DNA of 44,791 nt. Origin: Flavobacteriales bacterium (GTDB lineage: Bacteria; Bacteroidota; Bacteroidia; Flavobacteriales; Flavobacteriaceae). The position numbers and the translations under genes are program-made. Below the pieces are notes generated by a model. It was not told the DNA's origin, searched no databases, and saw nothing but the letters and a program-made list of their open reading frames with translations. The first letter of the stretch is position 1, and each line of letters opens with the position of its first letter. Shown here piece after piece: positions 1 to 9,086 of the stretch. The DNA is taken from assembly GCA_011524915.1 (NCBI GenBank), contig WTJH01000013.1, positions 1-44,791 of the forward strand, read 5' to 3'.

Positions 1-76
1 ATTATCTGAAAATTCCTGAATCTGAGTAGTCAGATAAATAGGCTTATGGTTATAAAAAACTTTATACATTTAGACC

Positions 77-721
77 ATGGTTTTAGACACTAAAATAGCC
101 GACCAAACGGCGACATATCTTTTACAAATAAATGCAATAAAATTAAATCCTAAAAACCCTTTCCAATGGGCGAGTGGATGGAAGTCTCCAATTTATTGCG
201 ATAACCGTTTAGCACTTTCATATCCTGAAATTCGACAATTTCTGGCCCAATCCATGGCTCAAAGCGTTCGGGAAAAATATCCCCAGGTCAGTCATATCGC
301 TGGCGTAGCCACTGGAGCTATTGGCATTGGACTGTTAGTTGCCGAAGCCCTTGAATTGCCTTTTGTCTATGTGCGACCCGAAGCCAAAAAACACGGTCGT
401 AAAAATCAAGTGGAAGGACAACTCCCTCAAAAGGCTCAGGTAGTTGTGATTGAAGATCTAATTTCGACAGGGAAAAGTAGTCTAAATGCGGTTGCTGCCT
501 TACAAGAATCTGAAGCAGCTGTTTTGGGTATGTTAGCCATATTTACCTATGGATTTGAAATTTCGAATACGCACTTTACTGAGGCAGGAATTGCTTTAGA
601 TACGCTTTGCGATTATGAACATTTGATTGCACATGCCAATCGTCAAGGCTTAGTTGCCGATGACCAGCTCAATATACTTGGGGCATGGCGTCAGAATCCA
701 GAAGACTGGAGCCCTGAGTAG
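77..721 (+). CDS. pyrE: Orotate phosphoribosyltransferase
   Basis: Transfers the phosphoribosyl group of PRPP onto orotate to give orotidine 5'-monophosphate in de novo pyrimidine synthesis; cytosolic. The 214-aa product has the usual family length. The PRPP-binding signature VVVIEDLISTGKS lies at residues 122-134, and the mobile catalytic loop with the KKHGRKNQVEG sequence lies around residues 104-114. The ATG at 77 gives the expected N-terminus. The stop is only two bases from the end of the convergent biotin ligase gene, with no clear terminator between them. The family assignment is secure; nothing odd was seen. Confidence 0.96.
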   Translation: MVLDTKIADQTATYLLQINAIKLNPKNPFQWASGWKSPIYCDNRLALSYPEIRQFLAQSMAQSVREKYPQVSHIAGVATGAIGIGLLVAEALELPFVYVRPEAKKHGRKNQVEGQLPQKAQVVVIEDLISTGKSSLNAVAALQESEAAVLGMLAIFTYGFEISNTHFTEAGIALDTLCDYEHLIAHANRQGLVADDQLNILGAWRQNPEDWSPE

Positions 722-723
722 AA

Positions 724-1461
724 TCAATAGACAAACTTAAATTGCTTCCCACTCAGGGATATGGGTTCTCCCGTTTGCAAAACCAGTTGGGGTACCCCAT
801 TGGGATCGACTCCACGAATTTGAACATCTAATAGCTCACCTTCTAACTGGAGTCTTAGTCCCTTTTGTTTTCCGAATAAGTTTTCATTGTAGCTACTCAA
901 AAGAGAATCTTGTCGCCAATTTTGTGGCGTCTCTAAGGTAGATTTTAATACTTGAAGACAGTCTTCAAACAGGGCATGAAGATCCATCTCCCGACCCATC
1001 TGAAGTTTAAGAGAACTCGCATGTGGAATCCCTGGGAAATTTTCTTGATTTACATTGATTCCAATACCAATTATGGAATGTCCCACATAAGGACCATGTA
1101 AAGTATTTTCGATCAATACGCCTCCAATTTTAGAATTTCCTGCCATTATGTCATTGGGCCATTTGATCCCAACATGGGGAACTTCCAGCTTTTGTAAAAC
1201 CTGAATCAGCGCCACTGAAACTGCAACGGTAATCAAAAATTGATCCTTAGCCCAAAATCCCGGAGTTTCCCAATACGTACTAAAGGTGAGGTTTTTCCCT
1301 TGATCGGAGATCCATTCGCGTTCTCTTTGACCACGCCCAGCAGTCTGGTGACTTGTAATGACTACATCACCCGAACGACAAAGTCCAGAGGCGACTCTCG
1401 ACTTTAAGTAATCGTTCGTGGAAGAAATGGCATCAAGTTTGATTATTCTAAATTGTATCAA
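724..1461 (-). CDS. birA: Biotin--[acetyl-CoA-carboxylase] ligase, catalytic-only form
   Basis: Activates biotin to biotinyl-AMP and attaches it to the lysine of biotin carboxyl carrier domains. The 245-aa protein carries the GRGQREREW biotinyl-AMP loop at residues 42-50, KWPND at 100-104 with the catalytic lysine, and KIGGVLIE at about 111-118. There is no N-terminal helix-turn-helix domain, so it should be an enzyme only and not a biotin repressor of the E. coli BirA type. The start is TTG at 1461-1459; an in-frame TAA lies five codons upstream and there is no nearby ATG. It is divergent from rsfS, as is usual in Bacteroidota. Confidence 0.93.
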   Translation of the reverse strand: MIQFRIIKLDAISSTNDYLKSRVASGLCRSGDVVITSHQTAGRGQREREWISDQGKNLTFSTYWETPGFWAKDQFLITVAVSVALIQVLQKLEVPHVGIKWPNDIMAGNSKIGGVLIENTLHGPYVGHSIIGIGINVNQENFPGIPHASSLKLQMGREMDLHALFEDCLQVLKSTLETPQNWRQDSLLSSYNENLFGKQKGLRLQLEGELLDVQIRGVDPNGVPQLVLQTGEPISLSGKQFKFVY

Positions 1462-1527
1462 GAAATCTGAAGATTAGAAGGTGAAATCCTTAATTTTGAA
1501 ACTCATGGATAAAAATATATTATTTTA

Positions 1528-1899
1528 ATGGCAAACACTCAAGCAACTGCGAATGATCTTATTACTCAAATATTAACCGGAATTGAAGACGTTAAAGGGG
1601 TTGACATACAGCTTCTCGATTTAAGAGAAATTGAAAATACGGTTTGCAGTTACTTTATTATTTGTAATGGGACTTCGAATACACATGTTTCTGCCATTGT
1701 AAATTCTGTCCAAAAGACAGTAAGCAAACAAATCCAAGAAAAACCCTACCATACCGAAGGTTCCGAAAATGCAGAATGGGTATTGATCGACTACGTTGAT
1801 GTGGTGGTTCATGTTTTCCAAAAACACATTCGGGACTACTACAATATTGAAGGCTTATGGGGGGATGCAAAAACGACCGAGATTGCCTCGAACTATTAA
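1528..1899 (+). CDS. rsfS: Ribosome silencing factor
   Basis: RsfS/Iojap family. It binds ribosomal protein uL14 on the large subunit and blocks subunit joining, lowering translation in poor conditions (family knowledge). The 123-aa product shows the core pattern ENTVCSYFIICNGTSNTHV at about residues 36-54, the GSENAEWVLIDYVDVVVHVF block, and the RDYYNIEGLWGDA end typical of the family. It is the first gene of a plus-strand run rsfS-ftsH-LUD-cdsA-psd; ftsH starts six bases after its stop. Confidence 0.95.
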   Translation: MANTQATANDLITQILTGIEDVKGVDIQLLDLREIENTVCSYFIICNGTSNTHVSAIVNSVQKTVSKQIQEKPYHTEGSENAEWVLIDYVDVVVHVFQKHIRDYYNIEGLWGDAKTTEIASNY

Positions 1900-1905
1900 T
1901 ACGCT

Positions 1906-3867
1906 ATGACACAAAAGAAAAAGACACAAAAACCCAATTTTAATATTTATTGGATTTACGGAATCATCATTTCCTTGCTTATCGGAATGAGTTTGTTCCG
2001 TTCTGACGATGGTTGGCAAAGCATTCAAAAAACTAACATTTCCAATTTTGAGCGAATGCTCAACAATGGAGATGTATTGGAGGTTGTGGTCATCAATAAA
2101 AGTCTCGCCCAGGTGAGTTTGACTCCAGAGGCACTTTCCAAGCAAGAATATGCCAAACTGAAGGGGAAAAATTTCCTAGGACAAGAAAATATCCAAGGCC
2201 CTCACTATCAATTTGAGGTAGGGAACCTCGAGTTGTTTCAACGAAAACTTGAAAAAGCGGAGGCAAACGACATCGCTTTTAGATACGAATTTAAAACGGT
2301 CGAAAACCGATGGTTAGATGTCTTTGTTGGCTTTCTGCCCATCATTTTAATCATTGGGGTTTGGATTTTCTTAATGAGACGTATGTCTGGCGGTGCCGGT
2401 GGTGGTCCGGGAGGACAAATCTTTAACATTGGAAAATCGAAAGCCAAGCTTTTTGATCAGAATACAGAAGTAAAAGTTACGTTCAAAGATGTTGCTGGTC
2501 TGGAGGGAGCTAAAGAAGAAATTCAAGAAATTGTAGACTTCCTTAAAAACCCAAAAAAATATACGGTTCTAGGTGGGAAAATTCCCAAAGGAGCCCTTTT
2601 AGTAGGATCTCCAGGAACTGGAAAAACCCTCTTAGCCAAAGCTGTAGCGGGTGAAGCCAAGGTTCCTTTTTTCTCCTTATCAGGATCTGATTTTGTTGAG
2701 ATGTTTGTAGGGGTTGGAGCTTCACGGGTTCGGGACCTCTTTAAACAAGCGACCGAAAAATCGCCTTCCATCATCTTTATTGATGAAATTGATGCCATTG
2801 GTCGTGCTCGAGGAAAAAACAACTTTACGGGATCCAACGATGAAAGAGAAAACACTCTGAATCAACTATTAACCGAAATGGACGGTTTTGGAACCGATAC
2901 CAATGTAATTGTATTAGCGGCTACCAACCGAGCGGATGTTTTGGATAAAGCCTTGATGCGCGCCGGACGTTTCGATCGTCAGATCTATGTGGACCTGCCA
3001 GATCTAAGAGAGCGTAAAGAGATCTTTAAAGTGCATTTAAAGCCTTTAAAAACCATCAAAAGCTTGGATGTCGATTTCTTGGCTAAACAAACGCCTGGTT
3101 TCTCCGGAGCAGATATCGCAAATGTCTGTAACGAAGCCGCTTTGATAGCTGCCCGAAAAAATAAAAAATCGGTTGGAAAGCAAGATTTTCTGGATGCTGT
3201 AGATCGAATTATCGGAGGACTAGAAAAGAAAAATAAGATTATCACAGCCGAAGAAAAAAGAACAATTGCATTTCACGAGGCCGGGCATGCCACGGTCAGT
3301 TGGTTGCTGCGTTTTGCTGCTCCATTGGTCAAGGTTACTATTGTTCCCAGAGGTCAATCCTTAGGAGCTGCATGGTATTTACCAGAAGAACGGATGATTG
3401 TTCGAACCGAACAAATGCTCGATGAGATGTGTGCTACCCTAGGGGGACGAGCGGCTGAAAAAATCATTTTCGATAAAATTTCAACGGGAGCTTTAAGCGA
3501 TTTAGAAAAAGTAACCAAACAAGCTAGAGCTATGGTTTCTGTATATGGACTCAACGAAACCATCGGAAATATTACATATTACGATTCCTCTGGCCAGAAT
3601 GAGTACGGGTTTTCAAAGCCGTATTCGGAACAAACAGCCCAGAAAATTGATGAGGAAATTTCTGAACTCATAGAGAAACAATACCAAAGAGCTTGTGAGC
3701 TTTTGAAAGAAAATCAAGAAAAACTTACCGCCTTAGCTGAGCGACTTTTAGAAAAAGAAGTTATATTTAAAGACGATTTGGTGGAAATCTTAGGAGAACG
3801 CCCCTTTGAATCTCCGGAAGATTTGGAAAAAAAGACCGAATCTGAAATAAAAGAAGACAAAAGTTAG
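1906..3867 (+). CDS. ftsH: ATP-dependent zinc metalloprotease FtsH
   Basis: Membrane-anchored AAA+ protease that degrades misassembled membrane proteins and regulatory substrates; hexameric, with its ATPase and protease domains in the cytoplasm. The 653-aa product has a first membrane segment at about residues 13-31, a periplasmic stretch, a second membrane segment at about 137-158, and a Gly-rich linker. The AAA domain follows with Walker A GSPGTGKT (234-241, Ser in place of the usual second Pro), Walker B IIFIDEID near 289-296, and the arginine-finger region MRAGRFDRQ. The zinc-binding HEAGH is at 457-461. The C-terminus is acidic and Lys-rich. It sits six bases after rsfS and six before the LUD gene, consistent with one transcript. 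Confidence 0.97.
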   Translation: MTQKKKTQKPNFNIYWIYGIIISLLIGMSLFRSDDGWQSIQKTNISNFERMLNNGDVLEVVVINKSLAQVSLTPEALSKQEYAKLKGKNFLGQENIQGPHYQFEVGNLELFQRKLEKAEANDIAFRYEFKTVENRWLDVFVGFLPIILIIGVWIFLMRRMSGGAGGGPGGQIFNIGKSKAKLFDQNTEVKVTFKDVAGLEGAKEEIQEIVDFLKNPKKYTVLGGKIPKGALLVGSPGTGKTLLAKAVAGEAKVPFFSLSGSDFVEMFVGVGASRVRDLFKQATEKSPSIIFIDEIDAIGRARGKNNFTGSNDERENTLNQLLTEMDGFGTDTNVIVLAATNRADVLDKALMRAGRFDRQIYVDLPDLRERKEIFKVHLKPLKTIKSLDVDFLAKQTPGFSGADIANVCNEAALIAARKNKKSVGKQDFLDAVDRIIGGLEKKNKIITAEEKRTIAFHEAGHATVSWLLRFAAPLVKVTIVPRGQSLGAAWYLPEERMIVRTEQMLDEMCATLGGRAAEKIIFDKISTGALSDLEKVTKQARAMVSVYGLNETIGNITYYDSSGQNEYGFSKPYSEQTAQKIDEEISELIEKQYQRACELLKENQEKLTALAERLLEKEVIFKDDLVEILGERPFESPEDLEKKTESEIKEDKS

Positions 3868-3873
3868 GTTAAT

Positions 3874-4470
3874 TTGGGTTTATTCGACGGACTTTTTGGG
3901 GGTAAAAAACAAAAGGCAAAAAGTAGTCAAAGTCAATATTTGCCCGAAACCAAAGAGCCAGACGAAATAAACTTCGCCCGAAACTTTACTGAAAAAGGAG
4001 GGCGATTCATCTTTTGCGAATCCCTAGAAGAAGCCCAGCAGGCCTTTAACTCTATACTTGCCGAACACCAATGGGAAACAGACCGTGTCGCTTGTATTCA
4101 AGAAGAATTGGGACAACATTTTAATGTCCAAATCAGTGCAACAGGGAATAAACAAATCCTGAGCGATGCAGCTGTCATGCTCCTGACTTGCGAATACTTG
4201 ATAGCAAATACCGGTGGCATCATGATTTGTAGTTCTCAAATTCAAAAAATTGCGCTTCCAGAGCTTCCAGAACATCTGATTATTTTTGCCAGTACAGCAC
4301 AAATTTCTGCTGATGTGAGTGAGGGAATGTCTGCGCTTAAATCTAAATATTTTGAATCTTTACCGACTAATATCACTACCCTAAACCCGAAGCATCCGGA
4401 TCGAGAATCAGATTTTTTAAGCTACGGCAACAATTCCAAAAACATTTATCTACTCTTAGTAGAGGCCTAA
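3874..4470 (+). CDS. LUD-domain protein (LutC/YkgG-like)
   Basis: The 198-aa protein resembles the LUD family, which includes the lactate-utilisation subunit LutC. A short hydrophilic Lys/Gln-rich N-terminus precedes a compact alpha/beta domain with the characteristic CEYLIANTGGIMICSSQ region at about residues 108-125. The start is TTG at 3874, six bases after ftsH; no ATG fits before the conserved body. The stop lies one base before the cdsA start codon. LutA and LutB partners are absent here. The ftsH-cdsA location suggests a membrane or quality-control link rather than lactate oxidation, but that is inference; its biochemical role is unknown to me. Confidence 0.8.
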   Translation: MGLFDGLFGGKKQKAKSSQSQYLPETKEPDEINFARNFTEKGGRFIFCESLEEAQQAFNSILAEHQWETDRVACIQEELGQHFNVQISATGNKQILSDAAVMLLTCEYLIANTGGIMICSSQIQKIALPELPEHLIIFASTAQISADVSEGMSALKSKYFESLPTNITTLNPKHPDRESDFLSYGNNSKNIYLLLVEA

Positions 4471-4471
4471 G

Positions 4472-5266
4472 ATGACAGAAAACAGTACAAGAGCTATTTC
4501 AGGATTGCTCTACGTTGGGCTCATTCTTGGAAGCCTATTTAGTGGAGAACTCTATTTTAGTGGGGTCATATTTATCTTTTCACTTTTAGTACTTTGGGAG
4601 TATTGTCGTTTGAGTGGATTTGCCCCCTATGCTGCCCTGCTGCTATTCAGTGTCCTTTTTGGAGGTAAACTATTGGGGTGGTTTCCAAAAACGATAATAG
4701 ACCTTTGGATTATAGCCGCTTTGGTTTCGGCTCTTCTTTTAAGTGTAGGGTTATTTAAACCCCGGAAAATTCCTAAGGCAGTATTGGCTGTCTTGGCCGT
4801 TTCCTATATCATGGGTGGAAGCCTTGGGATCATGGACCTATATGGTTTTCCACAAGACCCTACTTTTTTAGTGGTTCTAACCTATGGAAGCATTTGGATG
4901 AATAATACTTTTGCCTATCTGTTTGGTAAATCTTTCGGCAAAAGACTCTTGGCCCCGAATATTTCTCCAAAAAAATCTTGGGAAGGTTTTTGTGGAGGAG
5001 CCATTTTTGCTGTTCTCTTCAGCATACTATACGGTTGGTTTTTAGTGCATATGCCCTGGACTCAAGGACTCGTCTTTGGGTTTTTGGTTGCTGTTTTTGC
5101 CACCCTAGGGGATCTGGTTCAATCGCAAATGAAAAGACAAGCTCAGGTCAAGGATAGTGGTTCTCTTTTACCGGGACATGGAGGTTTTTTTGATCGGATG
5201 GACAGTATTATCTTTACGGCCCCAGTCATTGCTGGAGTACATATTATTTTTTTCTATGTTTCATAA
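4472..5266 (+). CDS. cdsA: Phosphatidate cytidylyltransferase
   Basis: Makes CDP-diacylglycerol from phosphatidic acid and CTP, the branch-point precursor of phosphatidylethanolamine and anionic phospholipids; integral inner-membrane enzyme. The 264-aa product is a string of hydrophobic helices. It ends with the CDP-diglyceride synthetase signature, seen as KR(x4)KDSGSLLPGHGGFFDRMD, at residues 218-244. Its last 11 bases overlap the start of psd, the next enzyme class in the same pathway, so the two are probably translationally coupled. Confidence 0.95.
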   Translation: MTENSTRAISGLLYVGLILGSLFSGELYFSGVIFIFSLLVLWEYCRLSGFAPYAALLLFSVLFGGKLLGWFPKTIIDLWIIAALVSALLLSVGLFKPRKIPKAVLAVLAVSYIMGGSLGIMDLYGFPQDPTFLVVLTYGSIWMNNTFAYLFGKSFGKRLLAPNISPKKSWEGFCGGAIFAVLFSILYGWFLVHMPWTQGLVFGFLVAVFATLGDLVQSQMKRQAQVKDSGSLLPGHGGFFDRMDSIIFTAPVIAGVHIIFFYVS

Positions 5267-5912
5267 AGAAGGTTATCAAATCATATTGGTCAGTTTTTTG
5301 ATCGCAACAGCTATTGCATTAATTACTCAAAACTATGTAGCAAACCCCTATTTACGATGGGGGATCCTAGTGCTGAATTTGGTGTTTATAATTTTAATCC
5401 TACAATTCTTCAGAAATCCAAGCCGGAACACCATCCCAGATGTGAATGAAATTATAGCCCCAGTAGACGGAAAGGTGGTGATCATAGAAGAAGTTTACGA
5501 AAAGGAATATTTTAAAGACAAAAGACTTCAAGTGTCCATTTTTATGTCACCGATAAATGTACACGTAACCCGCTATCCAATTAGTGGTGAAGTCCTATTC
5601 AGCAAATATCATCCCGGCAAATATCTAGTTGCTTGGCACCCCAAATCTTCAGAACTCAACGAACGAACAACCATCGTTGTATCCAATGAAACCACAGGAC
5701 CGATCCTTTACCGTCAGATTGCAGGTGCTCTGGCTCGCAGGATTGTAAATTACGCCAAAGTAGGCGATCAGGCGCAGCAGGGAGAAGATGCTGGATTTAT
5801 CAAATTCGGCTCTCGAGTAGACTTATTTCTACCCCTAGATGCAAAAATTAACGTCAGCTTAGACCAACACGTACGTGGAGGCGAACAAAGTATTGCAACG
5901 ATAGGGAAATAG
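5256..5912 (+). CDS. psd: Phosphatidylserine decarboxylase, short pyruvoyl-dependent form
   Basis: Converts phosphatidylserine to phosphatidylethanolamine. The enzyme self-cleaves at a Gly-Ser bond to create a pyruvoyl group. Starting at the ATG at 5256 the protein is 218 aa, with two hydrophobic segments at about residues 7-25 and 33-50. APVDGKV (Asp near 71) and SPINVHVTRYP (His near 103) follow, and the processing site is FGSR with the Ser near residue 186. I chose 5256 over the upstream GTG at 5157 because the extra 33 residues are only the cdsA reading frame read out of phase. The length fits the compact decarboxylases common in Bacteroidota. Confidence 0.92.
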   Translation: MFHKEGYQIILVSFLIATAIALITQNYVANPYLRWGILVLNLVFIILILQFFRNPSRNTIPDVNEIIAPVDGKVVIIEEVYEKEYFKDKRLQVSIFMSPINVHVTRYPISGEVLFSKYHPGKYLVAWHPKSSELNERTTIVVSNETTGPILYRQIAGALARRIVNYAKVGDQAQQGEDAGFIKFGSRVDLFLPLDAKINVSLDQHVRGGEQSIATIGK

Positions 5913-5914
5913 CT

Positions 5915-8548
5915 TTAAGAAAGCTGTTCTAATTGCTGCGTTAATACTTCGATCTTTGCTGCTGCATCCTCAGCTTTTTTACGCTCTAATGCTACAACCT
6001 TTTCAGGTGCATTGGAGACAAAACGTTCGTTCGAAAGTTTTTTCTGAACACTTGCCAAAAATCCTTTGAGGTAGGATAATTCCTCTTCAATTTTTTGACG
6101 TTTTTCTTCCAAACCTTCAGCTTGCTCTAAGGGAATAAAGAAAATTGTTTTATCGACACGAAAGCGGCTTCCACTAGCTCCCTCAGGAATTGGCTCGAAT
6201 TTAATATCGGACACATAGCCCATTTTTTGGATCAAGCTCTGGTGTGGAAATTCACTAGCGTTGAGTTCGGTATACAAACTTAAGGGCTCTTTAAAACCAA
6301 TATGGTTCTCCTGTCTTTGCTTCCGCAAGGCAGATATAAGTTCTTGAATCCATTCAAAAGTCTGAATGGAATTGGAATCAAATGACTGTTGTTGAGGCCA
6401 CTGGCTTACAGTCAGGGCATTTTCGGGAGAACGATCCCGAACGGCATGCCAAAGCTCTTCCGATAAGAAAGGCATGAAGGGATGTAATAATTTAAGATTT
6501 TGCTCAAACAATTGAATCAAACGTTCCTGGGTGGGTGCTGCTATAGGCTCTCCAAAGGCCGGTTTTAAACCTTCCAGTAGCCATGAACAGAAGTCGTCCC
6601 AAATCAGTTTGTAGATAGCCATCATGGCATCAGAAATACGATACTTATCAAAGTGATCGTTGACGGTCGCTAAAGTTTCCTGAAAACGATTATCATACCA
6701 GTCCAGCAGGGCCAGATCCGCTGCCGTACTCGAAGCTTGTGGATCTTCGGTCCATCCTTCTAGTAGGCGATAAGCATTCCAGATCTTATTGGCGAAGTTT
6801 TTCCCTTGCTGACATAAACTTTCATCAAAAAGGAGGTCATTTCCTGCCGCCGCACTTAAGAGAAGTCCCACACGAACTGAATCCGCCCCAAAGGAATCTA
6901 TTAATCCTAGGGCATCCGGAGAATTCCCCAATTGCTTGGACATTTTACGCCCTTGTTTGTCTCGTACCAGTCCCGTTAGATATACCTTACTAAAGGGTTG
7001 TTGATCTCGAAATGCATAGCCGGCCATGATCATTCGGGCTACCCAAAAGAATAGGATATCCGGACCTGTCACTAAATCTTGCGTAGGATAATAATAATTG
7101 ACTTCTGGATTATCTGGATTACGAATTCCATCAAAAACAGAAATAGGCCACAGCCAAGAAGAAAACCAAGTATCCAAAACATCTGGGTCTTGGCGAAGAT
7201 CTTGGGGAGTTAGTTTAGAGTTTCCAGATTTTATTTGGGCCTTTTCTAGGGCTTGTTGCTCGTTGAGAGCAACAACATAAGCGTCTTTTTGCGTCCCATA
7301 ATAATAAACAGGGATCCGATGTCCCCACCACAATTGACGTGAAATATTCCAATCGCGGATATTTTCCATCCAGTGGCGATAGGTGTTTTTAAATTTTTCT
7401 GGAATTAAAGCCACTTCTCCGTTTTCCATGACAGCCTCCAAAGCGGGTTTGGCAAGATCTTCCATCTTTAAAAACCACTGTTCTGAGATACGAGGCTCTA
7501 CAACGGCCTTGGTGCGCTCCGAAGTACCCACCTTGTGCCTATGGGGTTCTTTTTTAACCAAAATTCCGTCCGCTTCCAGTGCTTTTGCAATCTCCTTTCG
7601 AGCCTTAAAACGATCCATCCCCTCAAAGGATAAACCCTCTGCATTTAAAGTTCCATCGGGATTAAAAATATCGATGAACTCCAACTGATGTTTTTCTCCT
7701 AATTCTTTATCATTCGGATCATGAGCGGGAGTAACTTTTAAGCAACCTGTCCCAAATTCTCGATCTACATAAGTGTCGGTGATGATCGGTATTTCTCTAT
7801 TGGCCAAGGGTACGATGGCTTTTTTTCCGTGGAGATCAAAATAGCGTTCATCCTCCGGATGAATACAGATCGCCGTGTCTCCGAGTAAGGTCTCGGGACG
7901 TGTTGTGGCAATGGTTAATGTTTGATCCGAATCAACAATCGGGTAGTTGATATGATATAAAAGCCCGTCTTTCTCTTCATAGATAACTTCTTCATCTGAA
8001 AGAGTCGTCTGCGCTTCAGGATCCCAATTGACCATACGGAATCCTTTGTAAATCAGGCCTTTTTCGTGCAGGTCCATAAAGACCTGTAGCACGCTTTCAT
8101 ACATTTCTGGATCCAAGGTAAAACGAGTTCTATCCCAGTCGCATGAACAGCCCAAATAGCGCAATTGTTTTAAAATAACTCCTCCATACTCTTCCGTCCA
8201 AGCCCATGCGTGTTTTAAAAACTCATCTCTGCTGAGATCCTTTTTCTCTATACCTTCGCTCTTGAGCTTAGCCACTACTTTTGCCTCGGTAGCAATGGAT
8301 GCATGATCGGTTCCAGGGACCCAACAAGCATTATATCCCATCATACGAGCCCGGCGTATAAGCACATCTTGAAGCGTGTTATTGAGCATATGCCCCATGT
8401 GGAGTACACCCGTTACATTCGGAGGTGGAATGACAATAGTATAGGGCTTCCGACCGTCTGGTTGGGATTTAAAATAAGCTTGTTTTTCCCAATAATCGGA
8501 CCATTTTTTTTCAACAGTAGCAGCAACAAATTTGGCTGGTATATCCAT
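5915..8548 (-). CDS. valS: Valyl-tRNA synthetase
   Basis: Charges tRNA-Val; a class I synthetase with an inserted editing domain. The 877-aa protein has the HIGH-type motif HMGH at residues 50-53 and the KMSKS-type motif as KMSKQ at 535-539. The editing domain spans roughly 195-345 and contains TTRPETLLGD. Anticodon-binding helices follow, and a C-terminal coiled-coil arm covers about residues 810-877. The Gln in KMSKQ replaces the canonical Ser; the two lysines are intact. It converges with psd, with only two bases between the stops. Confidence 0.97.
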   Translation of the reverse strand: MDIPAKFVAATVEKKWSDYWEKQAYFKSQPDGRKPYTIVIPPPNVTGVLHMGHMLNNTLQDVLIRRARMMGYNACWVPGTDHASIATEAKVVAKLKSEGIEKKDLSRDEFLKHAWAWTEEYGGVILKQLRYLGCSCDWDRTRFTLDPEMYESVLQVFMDLHEKGLIYKGFRMVNWDPEAQTTLSDEEVIYEEKDGLLYHINYPIVDSDQTLTIATTRPETLLGDTAICIHPEDERYFDLHGKKAIVPLANREIPIITDTYVDREFGTGCLKVTPAHDPNDKELGEKHQLEFIDIFNPDGTLNAEGLSFEGMDRFKARKEIAKALEADGILVKKEPHRHKVGTSERTKAVVEPRISEQWFLKMEDLAKPALEAVMENGEVALIPEKFKNTYRHWMENIRDWNISRQLWWGHRIPVYYYGTQKDAYVVALNEQQALEKAQIKSGNSKLTPQDLRQDPDVLDTWFSSWLWPISVFDGIRNPDNPEVNYYYPTQDLVTGPDILFFWVARMIMAGYAFRDQQPFSKVYLTGLVRDKQGRKMSKQLGNSPDALGLIDSFGADSVRVGLLLSAAAGNDLLFDESLCQQGKNFANKIWNAYRLLEGWTEDPQASSTAADLALLDWYDNRFQETLATVNDHFDKYRISDAMMAIYKLIWDDFCSWLLEGLKPAFGEPIAAPTQERLIQLFEQNLKLLHPFMPFLSEELWHAVRDRSPENALTVSQWPQQQSFDSNSIQTFEWIQELISALRKQRQENHIGFKEPLSLYTELNASEFPHQSLIQKMGYVSDIKFEPIPEGASGSRFRVDKTIFFIPLEQAEGLEEKRQKIEEELSYLKGFLASVQKKLSNERFVSNAPEKVVALERKKAEDAAAKIEVLTQQLEQLS

Positions 8549-8568
8549 CCTAAGAGTAATTTGAAAGC

Positions 8569-8591
8569 CAAAAGTAAGGGGTATTCAGCAC
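8569..8591 (-). promoter_or_regulatory. Candidate valS promoter
   Basis: On the minus strand, TACTTTTG (8576-8569) matches the Bacteroidota -7 element TAnnTTTG. A T-rich tract ending in G at 8591 could serve as the -33 element, but the spacing of 14 bases is shorter than usual. The predicted RNA start lies 15-20 bases before the valS ATG. Confidence 0.4.
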
Positions 8592-8651
8592 AAAAAAAAT
8601 TTAATCCTAAAGGAATAGAACGAGAATATTCCCTGCTAGCCAAAGGAATAG

Positions 8652-8659
8652 TATATTTG
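8652..8659 (+). promoter_or_regulatory. Candidate -7 promoter element for the DUF1573 gene
   Basis: TATATTTG matches TAnnTTTG exactly and lies 25 bases before the ATG at 8685. No good TTG -33 box is present at the expected distance. The spacer is occupied by GGAATA/TATTCC repeats that could be an operator (see findings). Confidence 0.45.
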
Positions 8660-8684
8660 AATATTGTTGTTTAAATTTTTCGCT

Positions 8685-9086
8685 ATGAAATCTATCCATT
8701 TATCATTCTTGACGGTCGTTCTTTTCAGCCTCTTTAGCTTTGAAATTTCTGCTCAGCAAACGGGTCCCCAAATCAGTTTTGAAACCCAAAATCTGGATTA
8801 TGGTCAAATCGACTATGCTTCTGATGGCGTACGCACATTTGTATTCACCAATACAGGAGATGCACCCTTAAAAATCACCAATGTCAAATCTTCTTGTGGG
8901 TGTACCATCCCCAAAAAACCCAAAGCTCCCATAGCTCCTGGAGAAAAGGGAGAAATACAAGTCAAGTATGACACCAAACGCCAAGGACCGTTTAGAAAAA
9001 CCATTACGGTAAACTCAAATGCTAGCAACCAACCCATTGTAGCATTAAAAATTGGTGGGGTAATTGCAGCTCCGGAGTCAAACTAA
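8685..9086 (+). CDS. Secreted DUF1573-domain protein
   Basis: A 133-aa exported protein. The N-terminus (MKSIHLSFLTVVLFSLFSF, then ISAQQ) is a clear signal peptide with cleavage near residue 23. The mature part is a single Ig-like DUF1573 domain with SSCGCTIPKKPKAPIAPGEKG and a final conserved ITVNSNA block. DUF1573 proteins are numerous in Bacteroidota; their function is not established. The ATG at 8685 was chosen over the TTG at 8664 because it begins the signal peptide directly. Its stop overlaps the stop of the convergent protease gene by about three bases. Confidence 0.88.
   Translation: MKSIHLSFLTVVLFSLFSFEISAQQTGPQISFETQNLDYGQIDYASDGVRTFVFTNTGDAPLKITNVKSSCGCTIPKKPKAPIAPGEKGEIQVKYDTKRQGPFRKTITVNSNASNQPIVALKIGGVIAAPESN

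Noticed and set aside
535-539. ValS (minus-strand gene at 5915-8548) KMSKQ, residues 535-539, as a defective active site
   Set aside because: Both lysines are present, and Gln at the last position is tolerated in this enzyme group; not evidence of inactivity. Coordinates given are residue numbers.
1515-1527. TATTATTTT before rsfS as a -7 box
   Set aside because: RNA would start at or inside the start codon of a gene whose N-terminus is well supported; poor match to TAnnTTTG.
2523-2855. Open frame of 110 codons opposite ftsH, and similar antisense frames over valS, nqrF, metH and others
   Set aside because: They lie wholly inside strongly conserved genes on the other strand and show no protein family features.
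5157-5255. Longer N-terminus for psd from an upstream GTG
   Set aside because: The extra 33 residues are only the cdsA coding sequence in another frame. The ATG at 5256 starts the natural hydrophobic N-terminus.
5911-5925. AGCTTT/AAAGCT hairpin at the psd/valS convergence
   Set aside because: The six-base stem is AT-rich with no T tract; too weak to call a terminator.
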